From assembly GCA_002433025.1 (NCBI GenBank), contig DJGZ01000068.1, positions 1-64,000 on the forward strand: a stretch of 64,000 nt of DNA. The letters are read 5' to 3'. The stretch's first letter is position 1, and every line of letters starts with the position of its first letter. The notes beneath the pieces are model-generated. The model ran no database searches. It had not been told where the DNA came from and saw only the letters and a program-made list of their open reading frames with translations. Shown here piece by piece: positions 7,686 through 16,700 of this stretch. The position numbers were made by a program, and so were the translations under genes. The stretch comes from Bacteroidales bacterium UBA5833 (GTDB lineage: Bacteria > Bacteroidota > Bacteroidia > Bacteroidales > Lentimicrobiaceae).

Positions 7686-7872
7686 ATGTTGGTGATGAAA
7701 GCCGGGAATCAGTTCGCAGTAATGTTCCTCTTAAAGATACAATTCAAAAGCAATTCACAACCGGTCTTGAAATTGCGACGGAACAAACATACCCGATTCG
7801 GGGTAAAGTTCCGGAATGATTGAATTATCCAATGATGCCCGGCACATTATATCTTTACCTGCCTGAAATAAT
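7686..7872. other. intergenic remnant DNA after the CRISPR relic
   Basis: No open gene, repeat or palindrome is evident. It is probably debris of the former CRISPR-cas locus, but no further cas sequence could be recognised. Confidence 0.35.
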
Positions 7873-7905
7873 AAAAAGCCCGCCGGTATCTGTTGGTGCC
7901 GGCGG
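7873..7905 (-). terminator. intrinsic terminator of the lipoprotein gene
   Basis: CCGCCGG at 7880-7886 pairs with CCGGCGG at 7899-7905. On the minus strand the stem is followed by a short T tract (A run at 7873-7877). It lies about 70 bases after the lipoprotein stop codon. Confidence 0.75.
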
Positions 7906-7971
7906 ACCGTTTAGTTTCTGATTGATGCCTGGATTAATGTCCGGGAGGGTTGTGGATGTCCCGGAATGGTA

Positions 7972-8454
7972 TTAATAGATTGTTACGGGAACATTGGTAA
8001 ACTGTCCGTTGGTAAACTCCACTACATCGTAATCGAAGTTTTTGGCACTGCAGTGGAATGTTCCCGAGGCCAGCTTTTTCTCCATGTCGTATTTGGTAAT
8101 TGTCAGTTCGCCCACCACACCATTGACAAACAGGGTAGTATAATTGCCCAGTCCGGGCGTGGAAATGCTGAACATGGCCCCTTCGCCTGGTTCTGTGATT
8201 GCCTCAGTGCCTGTGGTTATGCTGAATGAAATCGCCACCTGGTCGGTCGGCGAATTTCTTGAAGCGCTGATGGAGGTGCTGCCATTCGCGGAATTGTAAA
8301 CAGCCGTTACGGTAGTGGCTTCCCAGGTTACGCCGTTGTACTCCACCGAAAGACTGGCGGGTTCTTCTTTCTTGTCATCATCATTATCTTTTGAGCATGC
8401 AGCAATCATGGTCATCGCGGCCAGCAACAGGCCGGCAAATTTCAGTTTTTTCAT
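7972..8454 (-). CDS. hypothetical lipoprotein (possibly DUF6252-like)
   Basis: A 160-residue exported lipoprotein: MKKLKFAGLLLAAMTMIAAC is a lipobox signal with Cys20 the lipidation site, followed by an acidic linker SKDNDDDKKEE typical of surface or outer-membrane lipoproteins in this phylum. The body is rich in beta strands and starts SLSVEYNGVTWEATTV, a pattern seen in DUF6252-type lipoproteins, but I am not certain of that family. The start is set at 8454 because the signal peptide begins there; the frame extends further upstream without sense. It has its own downstream terminator. Confidence 0.8.
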   Translation of the reverse strand: MKKLKFAGLLLAAMTMIAACSKDNDDDKKEEPASLSVEYNGVTWEATTVTAVYNSANGSTSISASRNSPTDQVAISFSITTGTEAITEPGEGAMFSISTPGLGNYTTLFVNGVVGELTITKYDMEKKLASGTFHCSAKNFDYDVVEFTNGQFTNVPVTIY

Positions 8455-8633
8455 AAATTTCAGATTGATTAATTGATAAAAGTGATAGGCAAGCATCTGT
8501 CAGAAATATCTTGTTTTAGTTTATGGCAAAGAGGTGTGTGGAAAATATAGCAAATTAAAAATGCCGGAATAGTAGGCGGAATTCTTTTTCGGTCTGCAAC
8601 CGGCTTTTTCCCTGCCTGTCCGGCAGATTTTCC

Positions 8634-8641
8634 TATATTTG
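8634..8641 (+). promoter_or_regulatory. -7 element for the Kef-type antiporter gene
   Basis: TATATTTG is a perfect match to TAnnTTTG, 40 bases before the chosen ATG at 8681. No clear -33 element is present. Confidence 0.6.
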
Positions 8642-8680
8642 ACAGCGCATTGCCGAATATTGCCAAAACAGCTTCCTGTT

Positions 8681-10687
8681 ATGGAACTCCCCCTGCTAAA
8701 AGAAGTAGTAATTATCCTGGGCCTGTCTGTGCTTATTATCCTGTTGTTTCAGCGCGTCAGGCTGCATTCCATTCTTGGGTTTCTGATCACGGGCATGGTC
8801 GCCGGACCGAAAGGGCTAAGCCTGATAGGGGCTTCGCACCAGGTGGAGATTCTGTCGGAGGTGGGCATTATTTTCCTTTTGTTTATCATAGGGATAGAGT
8901 TTTCGCTGAAGAGTCTTTCAAGGATAAAACAAACGGTGTTGCTGGGCGGATTGGTTCAGGTGGGTGGTACAATTTTATTAACCATTGCTGTTTCGCGCCT
9001 GCTTGGGCTGCCGGTCGCGCAATCCGTGTTTATGGGCTTTCTGATCAGCCTGAGCAGCACGGCCATTGTCCTGAAGATGCTTGCTGCCAAAGGGCAGATG
9101 TCGTCGCCCCAGGGCAGGATATCGCTAGCCATACTGATCTTTCAGGATATTATCGTGGTGCCCATGATCCTGGTTACCCCATTGCTGGCAGGCAAAGACG
9201 GTAACCTTTGGATGTCGTTGCTGCTGATGTCCGGAAAATTTACGCTGGTTGTGGGCCTTTTGTGGTTGCTGGCCCGTTATGTGGTCCCGGTTTTACTGAA
9301 GCGGGTGGTAATGACCCGCAGCCGTGAGCTTTTTATCCTGACCATTGTGGTCATGTGCCTGGCCACGGCCTGGCTTACCTCTTCCGTGGGCCTTTCGCTG
9401 GCCCTCGGCGCCTTCTTTGCCGGCCTGATCATCTCCGAATCCGAGTATAGCCATCAGGCAACGGCCAGCATTATGCCCTTCCGGGAGATTTTTATAAGCT
9501 TCTTTTTTGTATCGGTCGGGATGCTGCTCGATCTGCACTTCTTTCTGCAGAACTTTTTGCTGTTGATGGGCTTTACCCTCGGGGTGATATTGCTGAAACA
9601 GCTGGTGGTAACCGTAACCGTACTGCTGTTGAGGTATCCCCTGCGAACGGCGCTGATCACGGGCTTCACCTTGTTTCAGGTTGGAGAGTTTGCCTTCCTG
9701 CTCTCCACCATCGGGTTGCGCAACGGGCTGATGTCCCCGGAAGTTTACCAGTCATTTCTGGCCATTTCTATCCTGACGATGATGCTGACCCCGTTTCTGG
9801 GTGACAATGCCGACCGGATTGCCGATTTTATTATTCAGGCCATGCTGCCGTCGAGGGTCAGGCGCAGGCTGATCAGTCTTCGTAACCGCCGCAAGGGCGA
9901 ACCTGAAGCGGAAAAGCCTGCCCTGACAGATCATCTGATCATCATAGGCTTTGGCATCAACGGGACCAATGTTGCCCGCACGGCCTCCCGGGCCGAAATT
10001 CCTTATGTGGCGATAGAACTGGATCCGGAAGTTTTCAGTAAGGGGCAGCAGGAAGGGCACAGGCTTGTGTTCGGCGATGCCGCCGACGATGTGATTCTCA
10101 GGCATGTGAATGCCCACATGGCCAGGGTGGTGGTGATTGCCATTTCAGATCCTGAGGCTACCAAAAAGATTATTTCCATCCTCAGGAATATCACGGAAAC
10201 GGCCCATGTGATTGTGCGGACCCGGCATGTCAGTGAAATGGACGGGATTCTTAAACTGGGCGCCGATGAGGTGATTCCCGAGGAGTTTGAAACTTCCATC
10301 CAGATCTTTACCCGTGTGCTCAACCATTACCTGGTTCCTTTTGATAAGATACAGTCCTTTTCAAGTCATATCCGCGCACGGAATTACGAGTTGCTCGCCG
10401 CAAGCGGCTTTCCGCATCAGCATCCCCCGGAAATGCAACTCAGTATCCCTGATATGGTAATCGCCACCCTGCCGGTACAGCGGGGGTCGAACAAGATAGT
10501 AGGTAAGACTATTGTCGGCAGCGGGTTAAAAACCCAGTTCAACATTACCGTGCTGGCCATCCGCCGGAACAACCGTTACATAACAGAGATCAAACCACAG
10601 ATGACCATTGAAACCGACGATATGCTCTATCTGTTTGGCAATCCGCGGCAAATAGCGGAGGTTAACAAGTATCTGGTGCTTGAATGA
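8681..10687 (+). CDS. monovalent cation:proton antiporter of the CPA2/Kef type with RCK domain
   Basis: A 668-residue inner-membrane protein. Residues ~5-385 form about 12-13 membrane helices of the Na+/H+ exchanger fold, with motifs ILGFLITGMVAGP, SEVGIIFLLFIIGIEF and LGAFFAGLIISES. Around residue 414 an NAD-binding RCK (TrkA-N) domain begins (DHLIIIGFGINGTNVA, glycine-rich turn, acidic IELDPE). A TrkA-C-like domain follows (~565-660, IVGKTIVGSGLKTQ...). It probably exports K+ (or Na+) against H+ under control of a nucleotide or other ligand. The ATG at 8681 (MELPLLKEV) is preferred over an upstream start that would lie inside the promoter. No KefF/KefG partner is nearby. Confidence 0.92.
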   Translation: MELPLLKEVVIILGLSVLIILLFQRVRLHSILGFLITGMVAGPKGLSLIGASHQVEILSEVGIIFLLFIIGIEFSLKSLSRIKQTVLLGGLVQVGGTILLTIAVSRLLGLPVAQSVFMGFLISLSSTAIVLKMLAAKGQMSSPQGRISLAILIFQDIIVVPMILVTPLLAGKDGNLWMSLLLMSGKFTLVVGLLWLLARYVVPVLLKRVVMTRSRELFILTIVVMCLATAWLTSSVGLSLALGAFFAGLIISESEYSHQATASIMPFREIFISFFFVSVGMLLDLHFFLQNFLLLMGFTLGVILLKQLVVTVTVLLLRYPLRTALITGFTLFQVGEFAFLLSTIGLRNGLMSPEVYQSFLAISILTMMLTPFLGDNADRIADFIIQAMLPSRVRRRLISLRNRRKGEPEAEKPALTDHLIIIGFGINGTNVARTASRAEIPYVAIELDPEVFSKGQQEGHRLVFGDAADDVILRHVNAHMARVVVIAISDPEATKKIISILRNITETAHVIVRTRHVSEMDGILKLGADEVIPEEFETSIQIFTRVLNHYLVPFDKIQSFSSHIRARNYELLAASGFPHQHPPEMQLSIPDMVIATLPVQRGSNKIVGKTIVGSGLKTQFNITVLAIRRNNRYITEIKPQMTIETDDMLYLFGNPRQIAEVNKYLVLE

Positions 10688-10861
10688 AAGGTGCAGAAAC
10701 TCCCTGATGATCTTTGGATCGTTGGTCAGTGTGATCAAGGGGCGGTTTTATAGGACATAAGCTCAATTGAAGAAATGTACTTTGAGTAAACACTAAACTT
10801 TCATTTAAGCAGGTTAAGCCATTTCGCTAAACTGATGTAATCGATCATTCTTTCTTCCTTG

Positions 10862-11341
10862 TCAAAAGTCAAGCAGGCCGAACGTTTCATTATAAGGTGT
10901 TTTCAGGTCAATGAACTGAAATTTTGGTATACTTTCCTGCCTCAGAAAGTTGTATATCTTTAAGCTTTCATTGTCAGATGAGACGTAAAACTCTATCGCT
11001 TTTTCGCAGTCGGCTTGAGCAAAAAGCTTGGTGTCATTTGGGATTATGTTTCGTTCTTTGAGTTTTAGTTTTCCTTTATTCTGAAAAACGATTCTGGCAA
11101 GTTCTCCCGTTCGTTTAGAATGGTCTAAGTTAAATGGAACAATTTGTAAATTTCTCAAGGGGAGTTCGTGAACATCTCCCCCAACACAGTATTCTGCAAT
11201 GCTGATTGTAGAAATCATCATTGTGATTTCTTTTTGTAAAAAGTATCTAAAATACCCGTCAGCATTTTTAAATAGCGGGTCACTGTCGTTAAGAAAACGT
11301 ATAAAGAAACTTGTATCAAGCAAAACTGCTTTATGTGTCAT
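10862..11341 (-). CDS. PIN-domain protein, putative toxin nuclease
   Basis: A 159-residue protein with the PIN nuclease layout: the first strand with acidic residue AVLLDTSFFIRFL (Asp9), STISIAEYC (Glu50), IIPNDTKLFAQAD (Asp103) and a late Asp123. These are the four acidic positions expected for Mg-dependent RNase activity. A GTG six bases upstream is possible, but the ATG at 11341 sits at good distance from the AGGGG sequence. The start overlaps the end of the upstream gene, so the pair is translationally coupled. It is visibly more AT-rich than the flanking genes. A VapC-like toxin role is inferred, not shown. Confidence 0.8.
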   Translation of the reverse strand: MTHKAVLLDTSFFIRFLNDSDPLFKNADGYFRYFLQKEITMMISTISIAEYCVGGDVHELPLRNLQIVPFNLDHSKRTGELARIVFQNKGKLKLKERNIIPNDTKLFAQADCEKAIEFYVSSDNESLKIYNFLRQESIPKFQFIDLKTPYNETFGLLDF

Positions 11342-12113
11342 AACCACCCCTTATATCTTTTAACCAACTGTCGGGGTTTATGCTGCCAAGCCACGATTTT
11401 TTTGCTTTATCCCGGAGTGCCTTTAAGTATTGTTCGTCATATTTTGGTTGGTAGTCAACCAATTCTATAAATTTTAATGTTGCTGTGTCAATTTCTCCTG
11501 TTCCTGAGTGTTGTTTACCTGTTGCCCTTATTCCAAAAGTCTTGTAAAGTAAGTTCTCGTTATATTGCTCTAAGAAGCTAATGGGTGTCTGTATTCTTAC
11601 CATTCCGATATCTTCGGTGTAAACATGAATGTTTGCTTTGTCCTTGCCACCTGCGTTGGTAACTTTACCATAAAAATAGAACTCAGCGTCTGCCCAGATA
11701 GCTTCTGTTCTGTAATACCTTGTTGTCTTATCTACTCTTACTTCATTGGTATTGTCAAGTGAAGTTCTGATGCTAAAAACATAATTGCGTTTTGTTGCAA
11801 TATCTTGAATATTTTCAAATGCTTTTGCCGTTCCTAAATCAAGAAAGTCGATGTTCTGAACTTGGTTTACCTGTCCGATGATCGCGTTAAACCCGATGAT
11901 ATATTGTATTGAGGTTTTGAAAATGTGTTTTACAGAACCTTCTTCAATTTTGTAACTGATAGTTGGTCTGTCTCTCTTATCCCCCGGAAATAAAAAGTTT
12001 TCGGCATTTTCGAGTATGGAAATTATCTCCCGAATGTCATAATTGTCGGGGGACAGGTCGAAGTTGCCCTTTGAGCCTGTTATTCTTATCTCTATGAACC
12101 CAATCTTTTCCAC
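11331..12113 (-). CDS. unknown protein paired with PIN-domain gene
   Basis: A 260-residue cytoplasmic protein of no family I recognise; no signal peptide or membrane segment is seen. It is mostly predicted beta strand with regions such as GFIEIRITGSKGNFDLSPDNY, EGSVKHIFKTS and WADAEFYFYGKV, and ends in a tail DSWLKDIRGGYDT. The tail resembles the short aromatic/basic C-terminal segments that antitoxins use to block their toxin. Its stop codon overlaps the PIN gene start. The start codon is GTG at 12113; no in-frame ATG lies near, and the only upstream option before a stop is unusual. Like its partner it is AT-rich, a sign of transfer. It could be an antitoxin, or the sensor half of a defence module. 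Confidence 0.7.
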   Translation of the reverse strand: MEKIGFIEIRITGSKGNFDLSPDNYDIREIISILENAENFLFPGDKRDRPTISYKIEEGSVKHIFKTSIQYIIGFNAIIGQVNQVQNIDFLDLGTAKAFENIQDIATKRNYVFSIRTSLDNTNEVRVDKTTRYYRTEAIWADAEFYFYGKVTNAGGKDKANIHVYTEDIGMVRIQTPISFLEQYNENLLYKTFGIRATGKQHSGTGEIDTATLKFIELVDYQPKYDEQYLKALRDKAKKSWLGSINPDSWLKDIRGGYDT

Positions 12114-12117
12114 ATCA

Positions 12118-12125
12118 CAAATATA
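12118..12125 (-). promoter_or_regulatory. -7 element abutting the GTG start of the PIN module
   Basis: On the minus strand this reads TATATTTG, a perfect TAnnTTTG. Its 3' end lies only four bases before the GTG start at 12113, so transcription would begin at or inside the start codon. Confidence 0.5.
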
Positions 12126-12221
12126 AGAAATTTAGGGGTCGGTTACCCGGTTTTATTATAATCAGCCTAGCGTTGAATTGTCATGGCAGAAGGCTGATAA
12201 CCCGGATATACCCCTGACCAG

Positions 12222-12884
12222 TTATTTAGTAAAAGCATACTGAATCAGGTTGGCGCCCATTTTCAGCGCTTTCAGCCGTGTCTCTTCCGAATCGTTATGT
12301 ACGGTAGGATCTTCCCAGCCATCTCCCAGGTCGGTTTCGTAAGAATAGAAGCATACCAGTCTTCCTTCCCATATCAGCCCGAAGCCCTGCGGCGGCTTGT
12401 TGTCGTGCTCATGTATTTTGGGAAGCCCGTTTGGAAAAGAAAACCGCTGATTGTAGATGGGGTGCGAAAAGGGAAGTTCAACGAAATCGAGTTCCGGAAA
12501 TACCTTTTTCATTTGCGGCCTGATGTAGGGATCCATACCATAGTTATCGTCGATATGCAGAAATCCTCCCGCTATCAGGTAATTACGCAGGTTAGCGGCT
12601 TCCTGCCCGTCGAATAGGACGTTACCGTGACCGGTCATATGCACGAACGGATAGTTGAATATGTTGGGGTTTCCGGCATCCACCGTGGCATAGTCGGGGT
12701 CGATATTGGTTTTAAGGTTTTTATTGCAGAAGGCGATCAGGTTGGGCAATGAGGTCGGATTGGCATACCAGTCGCCGCCGCCGCGGTATTTCAGCAGGGC
12801 GATCTGAACGGGGGCGGGGGCCGATCCAGCCATCAGCAGCAGGGGAAAGGCCAGCAACAGTATTTTCAGTTTTACTTTTTGCAT
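12222..12884 (-). CDS. DUF4159 domain protein, secreted
   Basis: A 220-residue protein with an N-terminal signal peptide (MQKVKLKILLLAFPLLLMAGSAPA) and one DUF4159 domain: VQIALLKYRGGGDWYANPTSL, YPFVHMTGHGNVLF, GGFLHIDDNYGMD, and RRPxF-type end positions including IWEGRLVCFYSYETDLGDGWED. The fold is related to glutamine-amidotransferase-like domains, but no catalytic function is known. It follows rsmE after 18 bases on the same strand and is probably cotranscribed with it. The length is usual for the short, secreted members. Confidence 0.9.
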   Translation of the reverse strand: MQKVKLKILLLAFPLLLMAGSAPAPVQIALLKYRGGGDWYANPTSLPNLIAFCNKNLKTNIDPDYATVDAGNPNIFNYPFVHMTGHGNVLFDGQEAANLRNYLIAGGFLHIDDNYGMDPYIRPQMKKVFPELDFVELPFSHPIYNQRFSFPNGLPKIHEHDNKPPQGFGLIWEGRLVCFYSYETDLGDGWEDPTVHNDSEETRLKALKMGANLIQYAFTK

Positions 12885-12902
12885 CAGGAGAGTATTGATG
12901 GT

Positions 12903-13625
12903 TTATGCATTGATAAGGTTAACGGTAAAACAGGCAGCCAGGGCGGCGGTTTCCGTCCTGAGGCGGGCTTTGCCAAGGCTCACCGGCCTGTATCCGGACT
13001 TGACGGCCTGTTCCACTTCCTGCTTGCTGAAATCGCCTTCCGGACCGATCAGGACCAGGGTGTCTTTCCGCGGCTGACAACCGTCTTTCAGGTGCAGGGT
13101 TACCTGATCGTCTATCCATGCAATAAAGCGTTGGTCAGCGGCTTCGGGGCGTTTGAACAACTGCTGCAGCGGAATGGGTTCGTGGATTAGCGGCAGGGTG
13201 GCTTTAAGCGATTGCTTCATGGCGGCGACGGCTACTTTCTGCAAGCGGTCAGTCCTCAGCTTTGTACGCTCGGAATGTTCGCACCATACCGGGATGATCT
13301 CGTCCACCCCGAACTCGGTTGCCTTCTCGATAAACCATTCAAAGCGGGCAATGTTTTTAGTCGGGGCAATCGCCATAATCAGCCGGAAATTACGATGCGC
13401 TTCAGGATAAATGGTGTTTATCCTGACCGTGAACTTCTTAGGGCCCGGATCTTCAAGGATGGCCTCAGCGTAGTTGCCGAGCCCGTCAGTGAGCATGAGC
13501 CGGTCTCCGGTTTTGAGTCGCATTACCCTGAGGTGTCCCGCTTCACCGGCAGGTACCTCGTGCAACACTTCACCGTTACGGTAAGCTTTACCAAGGTTTT
13601 TTCCGGGCAGGTAAAACAGGTGCAT
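12903..13625 (-). CDS. rsmE: 16S rRNA (uracil(1498)-N(3))-methyltransferase
   Basis: A 240-residue SPOUT-class enzyme that methylates N3 of U1498 in helix 44 of 16S rRNA using S-adenosylmethionine. An N-terminal PUA-like domain (HLRVMRLKTGDRLMLTDGLGN) is followed by the knotted methyltransferase domain with PTKNIARFEWFIEKATEFGVDEIIPV, VLIGPEGDFSKQEVE and the C-terminal LGKARLRTETAALAA knot that binds SAM. All are standard family motifs. Length and start (MHLFYLPG) are typical. A -7 element lies 24 bases before the start, and the downstream DUF4159 gene is likely read from the same promoter. Confidence 0.97.
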   Translation of the reverse strand: MHLFYLPGKNLGKAYRNGEVLHEVPAGEAGHLRVMRLKTGDRLMLTDGLGNYAEAILEDPGPKKFTVRINTIYPEAHRNFRLIMAIAPTKNIARFEWFIEKATEFGVDEIIPVWCEHSERTKLRTDRLQKVAVAAMKQSLKATLPLIHEPIPLQQLFKRPEAADQRFIAWIDDQVTLHLKDGCQPRKDTLVLIGPEGDFSKQEVEQAVKSGYRPVSLGKARLRTETAALAACFTVNLINA

Positions 13626-13648
13626 GGCAGGTTTTCGTGTTATACCTG

Positions 13649-13656
13649 CAAAGATA
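13649..13656 (-). promoter_or_regulatory. -7 element for rsmE
   Basis: The minus strand reads TATCTTTG, a match to TAnnTTTG, with its end 24 bases before the rsmE start codon. No -33 element is clear. Confidence 0.55.
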
Positions 13657-13743
13657 AGAAAGAAGCCGTTTGTTGCACTTTTGTTTGGTCTGACCTGTCA
13701 CTGAGGTGTGATGCACTGTTGTATTTCAGATTGTGCCGGATGT

Positions 13744-13774
13744 AAAAAAAGCCGCAGGATGACTGCGGCTTTTT
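13744..13774 (-). terminator. intrinsic terminator of the T9SS cargo gene
   Basis: AGCCGCAG at 13750-13757 pairs with CTGCGGCT at 13763-13770 around a 5-base loop. The A run at 13744-13750 gives a T7 tail for the minus strand, about 20 bases after the stop codon of the large gene; a shorter T run exists for the plus strand. Confidence 0.88.
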
Positions 13775-13791
13775 ACACTTAAAAATTCTTC

Positions 13792-16700
13792 CTATTCGAT
13801 GATCAGTTTGATTTGTTGACGTTTCTCACGCGAAGTAATGCTCAACAGGTAGATGCCGGCCGGCAGTTCGCCGGTTTGCAGGGTAAACTGCTGACCGTCA
13901 CCGGCATTGCGGGTAAGCACCTTTTTGCCATGGACATTGTATAAGCTGAGCTCCGTTCCGGTAAGCATGGTTTCGGAGAAAATGCTGAATACACTTTTCC
14001 CGGGATTGGGGAATACGCTGATCCCGGTAACGGGGTTGATCTGCATATTGCTTCCGACAAGGTCAGTCACGTAGATGTTGTCAAGGTATAGGCTGTTGCC
14101 GCGGCGGTGCACCGATTCGAAGGCGACGCGTACGTCGTTGAGGCCGGCCCACTGGCTGATGTCGATCAGGAAACAGGAGGGGTTGCCCGGATTGCCGCAC
14201 CAGTCGGCGGGCAGTGCAGGAACGAAGAGGCCTGTATCCACAATTTCATGGGTGCTGAAATTGCCGCTTCCGTCTTCGCCAATGGCAAATACCCTTTGCC
14301 AGTTGAGTCCGCAATCTGATGAGAGGTAAATTACCAGTGAATCGGTAATCTGGGCATACCTGCGGGCATATGCATGTTCAAAGCCAAGGAACGCGGCCGA
14401 GAAGCCTTCCAGGTTGAGCGGAGGGGAGATAAGCCTGTCGCGGGGGCCGGGGGCGGACGTATAATCAAAGAAATTCATGCGGATGGCGCTGCCCGGTGAT
14501 GAACTGCCCTGAACCTGGGCAAGGTTCCAGGTTGATTTATTATCGGGGTTTTCGATTTGCCAGCCGTTGGTATTCAATGAGTTGCTTTCCCAGTCTTCGC
14601 CAAAAGGAATGGCGACACCGCCAACCTGAATATATTGTTCCCTGATAACAGAGGTTGCTCCGTTGATATTGGCGGCTTCGAGTGCTACTGTGTAATTGCC
14701 CGGACTGTTGAACGATACCAGGGGGTGCTGTGAATTTTCGGTCGTTCCGTTGATAAAGGTTACATCTGCCGGTTCAAAACTCCATTGCCAGGATTCGGGG
14801 CAGTAAGCAGTGTTATCGGTGAACTGTACAACGGCATTGTCGTTTGAGCAGAAAACCCTTTTATCGGCTGAGAAGTCAGTTGCGGGCAGAATGCTGTTGC
14901 TGACAGTGATGAATCCGGATTTCAGTTCAGTACTGGTGCCTGCAGGGTTGCTTACAGTAAGGCTGACTGAATAAGTTCCTTCAGTGCTCCAGACAATTCC
15001 TGACGGGTTCTTCACAGTTGATGAGGGGGTATTGGATCCCGGGAACGACCAGTACCAATCAAACGGGATGCCGAGGGAAAGGTCGGTGAAATTCACGGCA
15101 CACCCGGCCGGAACAACTGTTTCAGAAGCGCCGAAATCCGCCATGGGGGCTGAATAATTCACGGGAGATTCCCATAATCCCCTGCCGTAGGTTCCGGCAC
15201 GGATTACATCGCCGTTGGGGCCGGCAGGATCGTAATAAATCTCAAGTTCAGTTACCTTGCCGGCAGCCGGGAAGCCATCGGAGAACATGATCCAGTCAGT
15301 CATGGTCCCGTCTTTGTAAAATATCCCGACATCTGTGCCCAGGTAAAGTCCTTCGGGGCTGTTGCGGTAATAAGCCAGGGTATTCATCTGCACATCGGGC
15401 AGGGTTCCGGTGATCTCGGTCCAGTTGTATCCTTTGTCCGTTGATTTGAAGATGCGGTTCTGCTGCACCACGTAAACCGTGTTTTCGTCAACCGGGCTGG
15501 TTTCGATACCGGTAATGGTAGCCGAAGTCGGAAGATTAGGGGTCATTGTATTCCAGCTGACAGAACTTTCTTTTACATTGTCGCTGCGGTAAAGCAGATT
15601 TCCACTGGCCGCGTACATAATGTTGGTATTCACCCTTGACTGTCTGAGCACACTCAGGTTGCTGGTGTTTATATTCGAAATTTTTGTCCAGCTTACACTG
15701 TTGGTGTTGCCTGCTTTGATGTTGGTGCTCCGCCAAACATTCTTGTAGCCTATAAACATTACATTGCCATCGAAATGATCAATCACGAAGGGGGTAACCC
15801 AGGCGCCGCTTTCGGTGATTCCGTTTGAACCCTCCCCGGCGATCTGACCTTGTGAGTTATGGTTGAATATCCGGTTGATCGAACCATAATAGACTGTTGA
15901 ATAGCTGTAACGGTCGTCGTTGGGGTCGAAAGCGCATTCCATGCCGTCTCCTCCGCCAACGGCTATCCATTGGGTGCCTGTATAAGTTGAGGTGCCGTTA
16001 TCCTGGTAGCCATTGATTACAAAGTCCTTGTTGGTCGCGCTCTGCCCGATTTTGTAGGCCTGACTGATCACCAGGCCGTTAGAGATTTCGGTCCATGATT
16101 GCCCACCGTTAGCCGTCCAGTAAACCCCGCCGTCGTTTCCGGCGTAGAGGCGGTTGTTGATCGGGTTATATTCGAGTACATGCAGGTCGGCATGAACCGA
16201 TTGAACGCCGCATCCGCCATACCAGTGGGCGGTGATAAACCAGTTGGTTCCCCCGTTGGTTGATTTAAAGATGTTGACACCACCGGCGTGGATGATGTCA
16301 GGGTTTGCCGGGTCAACCGAAATATCGAGATCATACCATGCCTGTCCGCCGCTGCCTCCGTTGCAGTCCCAGGCCATGATGTTGGGCGTTGTTGAACGCA
16401 GGGTGAATGAAAGTCCGCTGTCATTTGAGCGGTAGATGCCTTTATAGGAATCGCTGTTGGTGACAAGAAAATATACGACTTCCGGGTCGGCGGGTGATAC
16501 ACCGATGACCCCGCGGCTGCCGCCGGTCAGGCCGTTGCTGATTACCGTGAATGTTTCGCCGTTGTCGGTTGAGCGGTAAAAAGTTCCTCCTACTGCAGCA
16601 TAAACGATATCGGGATTGCCGGGTTTAAAAACCACTTCCTTGAAGTTGCCGTTGGCTTTCTTAACCCAGTTTGCACCGGCGTCAACGGATTTGTAGAATC

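Noticed and set aside
7720..7751. A possible third CRISPR repeat
   Set aside because: At the expected spacing the sequence shows no resemblance to the other two units.
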